A DNA stretch of 64,000 nt, taken from NCBI RefSeq assembly GCF_029688845.1, contig NZ_JARUKW010000017.1:19379-83378 (forward strand), read 5' to 3'. A program made the position numbers and the translations under genes. Below, piece by piece: positions 9,224 to 20,012 of this stretch. The DNA comes from Natronococcus sp. A-GB1 (lineage in GTDB: Archaea > Halobacteriota > Halobacteria > Halobacteriales > Natrialbaceae). The first letter of the stretch is position 1. The number at the start of each line of letters is the position of its first letter. The notes under the pieces are model-generated. The model had not been told where the DNA came from. It saw only the letters and a list, made by a program, of their open reading frames with translations, and ran no database searches.

Positions 9224-12200
9224 ATGACACCACAAGTACACAACCGAACCGCCGACGTCGATGGGGACGGGATCGACAGCGCCGCAGAGACGCTCGATCT
9301 CGACAGCGATGACGAAGCACAGCATAGCCAGAGCAACCGATCCGGGTTCACGTTCGTTCCCGCGGAGAGTCTCGACGGCCTCGAGTGCCGGATCTCCGAA
9401 AAGAGCGAGGGACTCGTCACGGCTTATCTGACCACGGATTCCGGAACAGTTCTCGAGCGACGAACGATCGCGTCGCTCGACCCGGGAGAGACGTTCGCCT
9501 TCGACGCTCGACTCGAAGCTAACGCAACCTACTGGATCGTCTGCGACGCTCGCGGACGGAACTTCGTCCGTGGACGAGCCGAGGTCGACTATCCCATCGA
9601 GAACGACCTGTTGACGGTCACGAACGGGATATTCAGCGGATCCGGTGCGGAGTCGACCAGCTACCGATACTGTATCGATCGAATCGGACCGGTGCAAAGC
9701 GCAGAACGTGAGGGCGCGATCGACCTCGAGAGCGATGACGAGGGACAGTCCTGGGGGTCACTGAACGACCGCTCGGGCGTTCGACTGCGGACGACCGAGC
9801 GCGTCGACGGCCTCGAGTGCCGACTCTCGGAGCGGTCGGAAGGGCTCGTTACCGGGTATCTGACAACCGACTCGGGGGACGTCATCGAGCGACAGACGAT
9901 TGCGGTCCTCGAGGCGGGCGACACCGTGACCTTCGAAACGGAACTCGAGGCCGACGAGACCTACCGGGTCGTCTTCGACGCCCGGGGGCGGAGCTACGTT
10001 CGTGGACGGGCCGCAGTCGACTACCCCCTCGAGTCGGGATCGCTTGCGGTCACCGACGGAATCTACGGCAGCGGCCAGCTCTCTGACAGCTACCGCTACT
10101 GTATCGACCGGATCGGGCCTGCCGACGCCGGAACGGTTCCGGAGACCAGCTTCGAAAGCGAGACGGAATCGACGGACGAGGACTCGGATACCGACACCCT
10201 GGAACTCGGGAGCGACGAGGTGGGCCAGGCCTGGAGCTCGCTCGACGAGCCCTCCGGCGTCCGGTTCCGAGTCGACGAGGCCGTCGACGACGTCACGTGT
10301 CGACTGTCCTCGGAGACCGTCGGCGTCACGACGGCGGTCCTGACCGACGGCGACGGCGACGTTCTCGAGGAGCAGTCGGTCGACGACCTCGAGGCGGGCG
10401 ACACGTTCGCTTTCGACGCCGACCTCGAGGCCGGCGAGACCTACGGGATTCTCCTCGATGCCGACGGCGAGAGCTACGTCCGCGGCCGAACTGCGGCCGA
10501 CTACCCCCTCGAGAGCGCCGTTATCGAGGCGACCCACGGAATCTACAGCGGCGACTACGAGTCCGAGAGCTACCGCTACTGCGTCGATCGGATCACCGTT
10601 TCGATCGCCGATTCCGAACCGAGCGAGCCCGAGGAGTCCGAACCCGAGGAGTCCGATTCGGCGGAGAGTACGATCGATCTCGGCGACGACGAGGAGGCAC
10701 AGTCTTGGGGATCGCTGGACCAGCCGTCCGGCGTTCGGTTCCGAGCCGACGAGGATCTCTCGAGGGTGACGGGCCAGCTCTCGGCGGAGACCGACGGCGT
10801 CACGACGGCGTCCCTCACCGATGACGACGGCGAGACTCTCGAGGAACGATCGATCGCCGACCTCGAAGCCGGTGAGACGTTTTCTTTCGAGACCGATCTC
10901 GAGGCGGGCGAGACGTACTGGGTCGTCTGCGACGCCGACGGCGAGAGCTACGCCCGCGGCCGAGCCGCGGCCGACTACCCACTCGAGGACGACCTGCTTT
11001 CGGTCACCCACGGGATCTACGGCGGCTATCTCGAGACCGACAGCTACCGCTACTGTCTCGATCAGCTCTCCGTCGAGAGCGCCGGCTCGGGTTCGGGCTC
11101 GGGCGGCTACGAGACGGAAACCGAGGAGACCGAACTCGACCTCGGAAACGACGAGGAGGGTCAGTCCTGGAGTACGCTGGACCGTCGCTCCGGCGTTCGG
11201 TTCCGGGTCGAGGAGGACCTCTCGACGGTAGCGGGTCGACTCTCGGCGTCGACGGCGACCTCCTCGAGATCACCGACGGGATCTACGGCGGCTACCTCCA
11301 GTCCGAGAACTACCGGTACTGTCTCGACCGGATCGTCGTCGAGGGCGGTTCGACGTCGTCCGACGAGGCCGAGAGCGAGCCGACCGAGCCGGAGGTACCC
11401 GCACTCGAACTCGGCGACGACGAGGAGGCCCAGTCCTGGGGATCGCTGGATCAGCCGTCCGGCGTCCGCCTGGTCGCGACCGAGAGCGCCGACGCACTCG
11501 AGTGTCGGCTCTCGGCGGAGACCGACGGCGTCACGACGGCGTACCTGACCGACGACGGCGGCGACGTCCTCGACGAGCGCTCTATCGCCGCCCTCGAGGC
11601 CGGCGACGCGTTCGTGCTCAACGGCGACCTCGAGGCCGGCGAAGCCTACAGAGTCCTCCTCGACGCCGACGGCGAGAGCTACGTCCGGGGCCGAGCCGCG
11701 ATCGAGTATCCGATCGAGAGCGACTTCCTCGAGGCGACACACGGGATCTACGGCGGCGACTACGAGTCCGATAGCTACCGGTACTGTCTCGAGCGGATCG
11801 AACCGACCGAGCCGCAGGAACACGAGCCCGAACCGAAGCCGGAGTCAGCTCCGACGCCGGCGACCAACGGACTCATGGCGGAACTGATGACCCGTCCGGA
11901 CGACGTGACGACGGTCAACGTCGTCGACGAGTCCTCGATCGACGAGAGCGGTGATCTGGCGGCGGAGATCCTCTCGTACATCGACTCCCGGAACACGGTC
12001 AACCACGAGTTCGTGCTGCCGATGGGACGCTACACCTGGAACACCGAGTTCGCGGTCCTGGATCCGGTCGAGTTCCTCGAGATCCGGGGCGAACCGCGGG
12101 CGACGCTCGAGGTCCGCAACCACGGCGTCGACATCGCGTTCCTGTTCGGTCGATGGGCGACCGACAACCCGCCGAAACACGTCATCCTCCAAAATCTCGA

Positions 12201-13035
12201 CGTCGATATCGACGACGAGCGGGAGCGAGACGCCGGGCTGATCAGCGCCCACGTCGGTCGCTGTCTGCTCGACAACGTCGAACTCGTCGGCGAGCGCTGG
12301 CGACACGGTCCACAGGGCGGGGATCGGTACACCTGTATGATCAACACTCGCGACCCGAACGCGCTCTCGTTGATGCGCAACGTGACGCTTCCCGACGGCG
12401 AGGTCACCGACCCGAACGAGCCGTCGGTCGGCCACTCGATCGGCTGCAGCGCCGATCCGCCACACGAGGGGATCAACATCTGGGATCGCTGTTACGTCGA
12501 GGACTACGTCGACAACGGACTCTACGTGCGAAACAGCGTCGGTGAGAACTTCGTCGAGCACAGCATGGCGGTCAACTGCGGGAACGGAAACATTCGGATC
12601 GGTGCCGCCGACGAGGCTCGGGACTGCAAGATCCTCCTCGACGGCGGCTCGGATCAGACCTACCCCGGAGCCGGCCTCTGGCTCAACGGCGGCGAGGCGA
12701 TCGCCGAACGGATCGAGATCGACGGCACCGACGCCCAGAACGACATCGTCAGAATCAACAGCGACGCCGACGGCGGCCACATCAAGGGACTCGAGCTGTT
12801 CTGCGGCCCCGACGTCGCGGCGCCCGCGATCCGCTGTACGGAGACCAGCAGCACGAACAACCGCGGGCTGACGATCGAGGACTTCGACGTCGAAGACATC
12901 ACCACCGCCGGCGGCGGCTGCGTTAGCGTTCGGCGCTCCGACGTCACGCTCAGAAACGGCGTGATCGACGCGTCCTACCGGACGGCGCTTACCGGACACG
13001 GCAATCCGGACGTCGACGATGTCGATATGAGCTGA
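9224..13035 (+). pseudogene. Giant six-repeat protein with C-terminal beta-helix domain, interrupted by a deletion/frameshift
   Basis: From ATG 9224 one frame is coding-like to about 11248. The protein then continues in another frame from about 11248 to the stop at 13035. Six units of about 135-145 residues share LDLxSDDExxQSWxSLDxxSGVRFR, ECRLSxxxxGVTTAxLT, LEAGETFxFxxxLEAGETYxVxxDADGESYVRGRAAxDYPLE, a THGIYGG segment and SYRYCxDRI. Acidic Ser/Glu linkers separate the units. Unit 5 has lost about 65 residues together with the frame change. A C-terminal ~390-residue domain has the regular short-strand pattern of right-handed beta-helix (pectate-lyase-like) proteins. Repeats look like beta-sandwich binding modules. 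No signal peptide is visible at MTPQVHNRTADVDGDGID. No enzyme activity can be assigned. Confidence 0.75.
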
Positions 13036-13144
13036 GCCGGCCGCGTATTCGACGCTGTAATCGCTTCACTCTCCACCTTCGGACGATCTCTTCTCGGTCG
13101 CGACTCGAAAAGGTTGAAGCCGTCACCGCCCGACGGTAACGATA

Positions 13145-14827
13145 ATGTTCGATCCCGATGAACTCGAGGAGATCCGCGAGGATCGAGAGCAGTGGCACGA
13201 GGAGGAGGTCGAGCCGGTGCTCGAGCGCTTCGGCGAGCGCAAGGATCGGTTTACGACCGACACTGGCGGCCAGGATGTCGACCGCCTCTACACCCCCGCG
13301 GACGTCGACGACCTCGACTACCAGGCCGATCTCGGAAACCCCGGCGAGCCGCCGTACACGCGCGGGGTGTACTCGACCGGGTACAGAGGGCGGCTGTGGA
13401 CGATGCGCCAGTACGCCGGCTTTTCGACGCCCGAGGACACCAACGAGCGCTACCACTACCTGCTCGATCAGGGCCAGACCGGGCTCTCGATGGCGTTCGA
13501 CCTGCCGACCCAGATGGGGTACGACTCCGACGACGCGATGGCCGCCGGCGAGGTCGGCAAGGCCGGCGTCGCGATCGACTCGCTGGCGGACATGGAGACC
13601 GTCTTCGACGGCATCCCCTTAGACGAGGTTTCGACCTCGATGACGATCAACGCGCCCGCGTCCGTGTTGTTGGCGATGTACATCGCGGTGGGCGACCAGC
13701 AGGGCGTCGACCGCGCGGAGCTTCGGGGGACGATTCAGAACGACCTCCTGAAGGAGTACATTGCGCGTAACACCTACATCTACCCGCCAGAGCCGTCGAT
13801 GCGGATCATCACCGACATCTTCGAGTTCTGTGCCGCAGAGACCCCGAAGTTCAACACGATCTCGATCTCGGGCTATCACATCCGCGAGGCCGGTTCCACG
13901 GCGGCCCAGGAGCTCGCCTTCACTCTCGGCAACGGCATTCAGTACGTCGAAGCCGCCATCGAGGCCGGGCTCGACGTCGACGAGTTCGCCCCGCGGCTCT
14001 CCTTCTTTTTCAACGGGCACAACAACATCTTCGAGGAGGTCGCGAAGTTCCGGGCCGCACGACGGATGTGGCACGACATCATGGAGGAGCGCTTCGACGC
14101 CGACGATCCGAAATCGAAGCAGCTGAAGTTCCACACCCAGACCGCGGGCTCGATGCTCACCGCCCAGCAGATCGAGAACAACGTCGTCCGGGTGGCCTAC
14201 CAGGCGCTCGCGGCGGTCCTCGGTGGCACTCAGTCGCTGCACACTAACGGGAAGGACGAGGCGCTCGCCCTGCCGACGGAGGAGTCCGTTCGGACCGCGC
14301 TGCGCACCCAGCAGATCCTCGCCCACGAGTCCGGCGCGGCCGACACGATCGACCCCCTCGCGGGCAGCTACTACGTCGAGTCGCTGACCGACGAGGTCGA
14401 GGACGACGCCTACGAGATCCTCGAGGAGGTCGACGACCGGGGCGGCATGCTCGAGGCCGTCGATCAGCAGTGGGTCCAGCGCCAGATTCAGGATACGGCC
14501 TTCGACCGCCAGAAGGAGATCGAGGAGAAAGAGCGCGTCATCGTCGGCGTCAACGAGTTCGAGGTCGACGAGGACCCCGAGATGGACGTCGAGGAGGTCA
14601 CCGAGGAGGACGAACGACGACAGGTCGACCGACTCGAGTCGGTCCGCGAGGACCGGGACGACGAAGCCGTCGACGCCGCGCTCGAGTCGCTTCGGGACGC
14701 TGCACGCGGCGACCAGAACGTCATGCCGCACATCGTCGACGCGGTGAAGGCGTACGCGACGGTCGGCGAGGTCTGTAACGTCCTGCGCGAGGAGTTCGGC
14801 GAGTACCAGCCCGGCAGCGCGGTCTAG
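13145..14827 (+). CDS. mcmA: Methylmalonyl-CoA mutase, large (catalytic) subunit
   Basis: A 560-residue catalytic subunit. It shows the TIM-barrel substrate motifs [38 protein letters not shown] and [22 protein letters not shown], and [17 protein letters not shown]. The product ends near residue 560 without a C-terminal cobalamin-binding domain, as in archaea, where the B12 domain is a separate small subunit. That gene is not in the window. The enzyme interconverts methylmalonyl-CoA and succinyl-CoA for propionyl-CoA use. The matching epimerase gene lies 8 kb downstream. Translation starts at ATG 13145, just after a purine-rich stretch. Confidence 0.95.
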   Translation: MFDPDELEEIREDREQWHEEEVEPVLERFGERKDRFTTDTGGQDVDRLYTPADVDDLDYQADLGNPGEPPYTRGVYSTGYRGRLWTMRQYAGFSTPEDTNERYHYLLDQGQTGLSMAFDLPTQMGYDSDDAMAAGEVGKAGVAIDSLADMETVFDGIPLDEVSTSMTINAPASVLLAMYIAVGDQQGVDRAELRGTIQNDLLKEYIARNTYIYPPEPSMRIITDIFEFCAAETPKFNTISISGYHIREAGSTAAQELAFTLGNGIQYVEAAIEAGLDVDEFAPRLSFFFNGHNNIFEEVAKFRAARRMWHDIMEERFDADDPKSKQLKFHTQTAGSMLTAQQIENNVVRVAYQALAAVLGGTQSLHTNGKDEALALPTEESVRTALRTQQILAHESGAADTIDPLAGSYYVESLTDEVEDDAYEILEEVDDRGGMLEAVDQQWVQRQIQDTAFDRQKEIEEKERVIVGVNEFEVDEDPEMDVEEVTEEDERRQVDRLESVREDRDDEAVDAALESLRDAARGDQNVMPHIVDAVKAYATVGEVCNVLREEFGEYQPGSAV

Positions 14828-14951
14828 GGCAAGCCGTACCGCCGAACTTCACCGAACGGCGTCGTCGAATGCTTCCCGTCTCGAGGGCTCGCGGAGACGC
14901 CGATCGCCCTCGCTCGAAGCGGCGGAACGACGGGACAGCTCGGGTCCCGCG

Positions 14952-17103
14952 TTATTCGGGACTCGAGGTCGAACTGTGCTCGGATCCAGCGACGGAGTCA
15001 CCGGATTCGGGGGGAACCGTGCGGGATTTCGCGCTCTTCTTTGGGGTTATGTGCCACACCTGCGGCGCGTCGACAAACTGCAGGTAAAGCGCGTGGAGCT
15101 GGACGAACCAGGCGAACAGGATCCAAAGGTAGGCGTGGAGTAACCCCTCGGCCACGGCCGACGGTTTCCGCGAGAGCGGGATCGCGCAGCGACGCGTACC
15201 CGAAGGAGACGGCCCGCGCAGGCAGGAGATACAGCGCGAACAGGAGCGACAACCCGACCGGCAACGCGGGGGCGAGACCGGCGAACCAGAGCAGCATGAA
15301 CGCCGGGAAAACCACGGACGCCGGCGCGCTCACCGCGGTGAAAAGCAGCCAGCTCAACCCGAGGGTTCGACCGAGTCCGAACCGCTCTCGGGACCGCAGA
15401 ATCGCTCCGCCGTGGTAACTCGCGACCTGGATCCAGCCCCGCGCCCACCGTATCCGCTGGCGGACCAACGCGCGGAAGCTGGCGGGATTGGATTCTCGTG
15501 ACACCATTCGCGCGTCGTACCCTACCAGCCACTCGGTCTCCAGGTAGAGCCGGAGCGTGAGATCGATGTCCTCGGTGAGCACCTCCGATCGCCAACCGTC
15601 CACCTCCGGCGGTACCTCCCGGCGAAAGATCGCCGAGGAGCCGCCGAAGTGTCCCGCACCGAGGATCTCGTCCATGAACGGGTGATCGACCCACGTGCTG
15701 TACCGACGTTCCGCGCTCACGAATCGCGCGAGCGCGTCCGCGTCGGGGTTGGCCGCGGCCTTTCGACCCTGTACCGCTCCCAGCTGCGGATTCTCGCGGA
15801 GCATCCGCAACCCTCGAGCCACGAACTCGGCCTCGATCCTCTCGTCGGCGTCGAGGATCAGTCCGTACGGCGTATCGATGGACTTCCACGCGTGCGTGAG
15901 GTCGCCAGCCTTCGAACCCGTCGTTCCCTCCACGACGCGAACCCGATCGGGGTACCGGTCCCGGAACTCGCGAGCGATCTCGACGGTTCCGTCGGTCGAC
16001 TTCGCCGCGGGAACGAGGATAAACTGCATTCCATCAAGCGCCTCGAGGTTGTGTTCCAGGCTCTCCGGTAACACGTCGGCCTCGAAGGCGGCGGTGACCA
16101 CGACGGTCACGGGTAGGTCCTCCGGGAGCGAAGGAGCGTCCTCGTTCGATCGGGAGTGGCGGTGTGCGTACGCGACCTGGAGGTACTCGATGCCGACTCC
16201 GACGGCGAGCAGGAGGAGATACAGACCGAGCATCAGGAAGAACGCCCCCGGGAACGCGAAAAACACTGCGATCACGATCAGGTTCAGCATGACGATTGCG
16301 ATTCCGGCGTGCTGGAACACCGTCGCGATAACGCCGGTGAGGGGGTCCAGTCGACTGGGCGGTGACGGCGGCGCGACGAGCATTCCGAAGGCCACCACCG
16401 CTGCGATGCCCGCGACGATCGACGCCACCTGCGCGAGGCGAGTGGTCGGGACCGCCAACACGACCGCGATGGAGAAGCTCGCCGCGATGACGCCGATGTT
16501 GCCTGCGATGAGGGCCGAGAGCAGTATCGCCTCCGAGTGGCGAGGACCGGTGTTCGGCTGTGGCGGAACGACGCTGCTGTCGAGCTGAAACATCCAGAAC
16601 GCGTGGAGCAAGAGCAGCGAGAATCCGGTCGCGTACAGCAGGAGCGCCGCCCCGGGCCTGAACCCGAGCAGCCCCAACTCCAGTGCGGACCCTGCCACTA
16701 TCGCGCCGTGGCCGACGGCGAGCATCCGCCATCGCGTGTTGTGAGCGGTATCGGCCGAGTACCGGTCGACGGCGAGCAGGAACACCTGCGCGCTCGTGGC
16801 GAGGACGACCACGCGCTCGCTGAGTGGAAGCGAGTACAGACCCAGACCGGTCGTCGCAGCCGCGACGAGTGCCACTCCGCCGACCGCGACGGGAACGATA
16901 CCGTCCCAGCGTCGATCGACCGTTCGGCGACTCTTCCGCCACGCGGCAGCGAGGACGAACGCGGCGAGCACACCGCTGCCAGCGGTCGCCAGTACTACGC
17001 TTCCCAGGTGTTGCCCCAGATCTAGACCCAGACCGACGACGCCGACGAGCGCCGCGACTATCGCAGCGTGCCAGACGAGGACGTACGCTCGGGCTCGCTC
17101 CAT
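14952..17103 (-). pseudogene. Membrane family-2 glycosyltransferase with a C-terminal frameshift
   Basis: The reverse frame from ATG 17103 encodes about eight hydrophobic segments, then a GT-A domain with LILDADERIEAEF (DxD-type metal site), LTEDIDLTLRL and QRIRWARGW, the hallmark set of processive family-2 transferases. Near 15183 the frame turns arginine-rich. The neighbouring frame resumes a natural membrane sequence (PLSRKPSAVAEGLLHAYLW, then ILFAWFVQLHALYL) and stops at 14952. One extra base at about 15183 would explain it. The repaired protein would be about 716 residues. Next to a sugar nucleotidyltransferase it probably serves a surface polysaccharide or glycan. Sequencing error cannot be excluded. 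Confidence 0.8.
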
Positions 17104-17233
17104 TATTGGAGTCCGTTTCCGTCCTGGGGGTCACCGATAACAGTGCGTGGACAACCACCGGTAGGCATCTCGACGACACATCGACTCGCGCTCTCGACCG
17201 ACGACGCGGTCGCAGCAGCGGGTTTCCCCACCA

Positions 17234-18193
17234 CTATCGGTTGAGCGAGGTGTAGGGGCCGACGAGCGCGTCGTTCAGTTCGATATCCGAAATCGAGGCG
17301 TACTGATCGACGATCGACCGACCGATCTCGCTGTTTTCGATCTCCGTCTCCGGGAAGACGACGGTGTCCCGTAGCCTCGAGTCCGTGACCGTCGCACCGC
17401 CCATCACGTGGACGTTCTCCTCGAGCGTCGAGTCCTCGACGGTTGCGCTCTCGGCGACTACCGACTCGCCCTCAAGCGTCCAGCCGACGGCGTCGAGGTA
17501 GCTCTCGGCGGAGCCGATGTCGTACCAGACGTCGTCGAACGAGTAGGTGTACACGGACTGGCGCGCCTGTAACCACTGCACGAACCAACCGATCTCGTCC
17601 GGGTTGTTGCCGTGGGTCAGGTACTCGTCGAAGGCGATCGCATCGCGCGGCAGCGCATAGCAGGCGATCGAGACGAGTGTGCTCCCGGGATTTTCCGGCT
17701 TCTCCTGAAAGCTCGTCACCCGGCCGTCCGTCACCTCGACGAGCCCGTACGAGCTGGCCTTCTCGAGGTCGCCGACGTCGTAGGTCGCGATCGTCGGTGC
17801 CTCGCGCTTCCGAAACGCGTCGACGAACTCGCGCATCGGAAACCCCAGCAGATTATCGCCGGCGACGATCAGCAGGTCGTCGTCGATCCCCTCCCGTTCG
17901 ACGAGCTGTCCGAGTGCGCCGACAACCCCGAGCTTCTCGAGTTCGCTTTCGGTCTCCTCGACGCTCACGCGCGGTCGTTCGAACTCGCTCGCCGCGAGGA
18001 ACGTCTCGAACTCCCCGGCGAACCGTCGGTTGACGCTGACGTAGGTCTCGTCGATCCGCTCGTCCACCTCGAGCTGGGACAGGATCCGTCCGATAACCGT
18101 CCCCTCGCCCAGCGGCAGGAGCATCTTCGGTCTGTGCCTCGTGATCGGCCACATGCGGGTCGCGTATCCCCCCGCGAGTACGATTGCCTTCAC
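17234..18193 (-). CDS. Sugar-1-phosphate nucleotidyltransferase
   Basis: A 319-residue NDP-sugar pyrophosphorylase. The N-terminus MKAIVLAGGYATRMWPITRHRPK is the nucleotide-binding signature with its catalytic Arg and Lys. DNLLGFPM supplies the metal-binding Asp near residue 112. EKPENPGSTLVSIACYALP and VWYDIGSAESYLDAV follow. The C-terminal 70 residues have the hexapeptide-like pattern of a left-handed beta-helix. Relatives activate glucose or other sugars as UDP or dTDP derivatives for protein glycosylation and polysaccharides. It sits just upstream of the glycosyltransferase on the same strand, so a joint glycan role is likely. The sugar and nucleotide are not determined. Confidence 0.88.
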   Translation of the reverse strand: MKAIVLAGGYATRMWPITRHRPKMLLPLGEGTVIGRILSQLEVDERIDETYVSVNRRFAGEFETFLAASEFERPRVSVEETESELEKLGVVGALGQLVEREGIDDDLLIVAGDNLLGFPMREFVDAFRKREAPTIATYDVGDLEKASSYGLVEVTDGRVTSFQEKPENPGSTLVSIACYALPRDAIAFDEYLTHGNNPDEIGWFVQWLQARQSVYTYSFDDVWYDIGSAESYLDAVGWTLEGESVVAESATVEDSTLEENVHVMGGATVTDSRLRDTVVFPETEIENSEIGRSIVDQYASISDIELNDALVGPYTSLNR

Positions 18194-18437
18194 TGGAAAC
18201 CACCGGTGTTCGAGCCGACACCGAACGCGTCGCTACCGAAATCCTGCGACCGTGAAACCGACGCACCGAGAGTCGCGCTCGTTGGAATGCGGGGTACGGT
18301 AACAGTTCCCTTAAACGTTGTATGTAGTTAGAAACGAGGCTCTTCCGATCCGATCCGTATTTAATGAATATAGGTGCCTGAGACGGGGCGACTCGAGGGG
18401 AGGGGACGAACGCGACGCGTCTGAACGCTTGGACGAA

Positions 18438-18935
18438 TCAATCCGATCGGCCAGTTTCGCCGTACGCGAACGAGACTGGATCGACCGATGGACGACCGAC
18501 GGGCGCAACCGACTCGAGCCGATCGAGGTAGTCGTCGAGCGAGAGGGCGAACTCGCGGGCCGGCGGGAGCTCCCGCCAGGCGTACTCGAACTCCATTCCT
18601 CGCTCCTCGCCCTCGCCGGTGACGACGTGGGTCCAGGCGTCGCGGTCTTCCTCGACGGAGACGTGAAAGAAGTGGCGGCGGTAGAGCTTCGGCGGCGAGA
18701 GCCGGCGCACCCAGACGTCTTCGGCCAGGCGGCTGATCGATTCCAGCTCGGTGAGCCCGCTCTCCTCTGCGACCTCCCGGCGGAGCGCCTCGAGGGGTGA
18801 CTCGCCGGGTTCGATCGTCCCCTTGGGGACCTGGAGCCCGTCGTGGCCGGTCGCCTCGAACGTGAGCAGTTCGCGATCGTTGCGGGTGATGTACGCACAG
18901 ACCTTGGGGACGCACGGCACCTCGGTTCCAACCAT
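18438..18935 (-). CDS. Nudix hydrolase
   Basis: A 165-residue protein from ATG 18935. The Nudix box is complete: GTIEPGE followed by REVAEESGL, matching G-x5-E-x7-R-E-U-x-E-E-x-G-U, so the metal-binding glutamates are present. The N-terminal strand region is VPKVCAYITRNDRELLTF. Nudix enzymes cleave nucleoside diphosphates linked to another group, and substrate cannot be read from this sequence. The start was chosen over an in-frame upstream ATG (19034) because a TATA-like TTTTATGG lies about 25 bases before it and the extra residues look random. It is divergent from the aldo-keto reductase gene. Confidence 0.85.
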   Translation of the reverse strand: MVGTEVPCVPKVCAYITRNDRELLTFEATGHDGLQVPKGTIEPGESPLEALRREVAEESGLTELESISRLAEDVWVRRLSPPKLYRRHFFHVSVEEDRDAWTHVVTGEGEERGMEFEYAWRELPPAREFALSLDDYLDRLESVAPVGRPSVDPVSFAYGETGRSD

Positions 18936-19140
18936 AGAACGAACCTTTACGACCGTCCATAAAACCCTTTCGAGGGTTGAAGCTAGCCAACTATATATTC
19001 CTAAAGGATGACGACTAGGCTCGAAACTAGGCAACTAGGATGGAAGACGAAACTCTCGTATCGAGGTCGACACGGCCGACGAGACGACGACTCCGCCCCT
19101 GCGGGGAGGACTGAAGCCCGTCGGCGTCGAACGAACCGAC

Positions 19141-19968
19141 GTGACCGACAGCTACACTACCGACGCCGGAAACGCGGCGATCCCGGCGCTCGGATTCGGC
19201 ACCGCCAGGATGACCGGCGACGAGTGTCGACAGGCGGTCGCGGCCGCCCTCGAGGCCGGCTACCGCCACCTCGACACCGCCCAGATGTACGACAACGAGG
19301 ATGCGGTTGGCGACGCGCTCGCGGCGAGCGACGTCCCCCGCGAGGACGTCTTCGTCGTAACCAAGGTCGATACGGGCAACCTCGCGTCCGACGACGTTCT
19401 CAAGTCGACCCGCGGGAGCCTCGAGCGTCTTGGTGTCGAGACGGTCGACTGCCTCCTGATCCACGCGCCTCGCGATCACACGCCTCTCGAAGAGACGCTC
19501 GGTGCGATGAACGAATTACAGGAGGAGGGACAGGTCGACCATATCGGCGTCAGCAACTTCTCGGTCGAGCAACTCGAGCGCGCCCGGGAGCTTTCGACGA
19601 CGCCGATCGTCGCCAACCAGGTGAAGTACCACCCCTACCACCGACAGGACGAACTGCTCTCGTACTGCGTCGACAGCGACGTCTGCCTGACCGCCTACAG
19701 CCCGCTGGCCGAGGGTGCCGTCGTCGGCGACGACCGCCTCGCGGAGATCGGCGAGCGCTACGGCAAGTCGGCCTCCCAGGTCGCACTGCGGTGGCTCGTC
19801 CAGCAGCCCGCCGTGGCGGCGATCCCGAAGGCTTCGAGTCGCGACCACCTCGAGGCGAACGCCGAGATCTTCGACTTCGAGCTCTCGAGCGAGGAGATGC
19901 GAACGGTGTTCGAACTGACGGATCCGCGTCTCACCGCGAGGATCGCTTCCAAGCTCGGCTTCAACTGA
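19141..19968 (+). CDS. Aldo/keto reductase
   Basis: A 275-residue NADPH-type aldo/keto reductase starting at GTG 19141. All four catalytic residues are present: Asp45 (LDTAQMYDN), Tyr50, Lys75 (VVTKVD) and His108 (LLIHAP). IGVSNFSVEQLE and the cofactor-binding IPKASSRDHLEAN near residue 235 support the call. The pattern is closest to 2,5-diketo-D-gluconate reductase-like members, which reduce various carbonyl compounds, but true substrates are usually unknown. The gene stands alone between a Nudix gene and a sensor kinase. Confidence 0.9.
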   Translation: MTDSYTTDAGNAAIPALGFGTARMTGDECRQAVAAALEAGYRHLDTAQMYDNEDAVGDALAASDVPREDVFVVTKVDTGNLASDDVLKSTRGSLERLGVETVDCLLIHAPRDHTPLEETLGAMNELQEEGQVDHIGVSNFSVEQLERARELSTTPIVANQVKYHPYHRQDELLSYCVDSDVCLTAYSPLAEGAVVGDDRLAEIGERYGKSASQVALRWLVQQPAVAAIPKASSRDHLEANAEIFDFELSSEEMRTVFELTDPRLTARIASKLGFN

Positions 19969-20012
19969 GGCTCGTGCAAGAACTTATCCGGCTCACCCGT
20001 TACTGAACGAAT

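Noticed and set aside
9758..11011. A reverse frame of more than 400 codons with internal repeats
   Set aside because: The repeats merely mirror the coding repeats on the other strand.
9224..13035. CRISPR or tandem DNA repeat in the 9-13 kb region
   Set aside because: The repeats are long protein-coding units with diverged DNA, not short identical repeats with spacers.
19060..19140. Possible second TnpB-element remnant (CCCCTGCGGGGAGGACTGAAGCCCG)
   Set aside because: It resembles element ends only loosely, lacks the CCACGACT hairpin, and has no coding remnant nearby.
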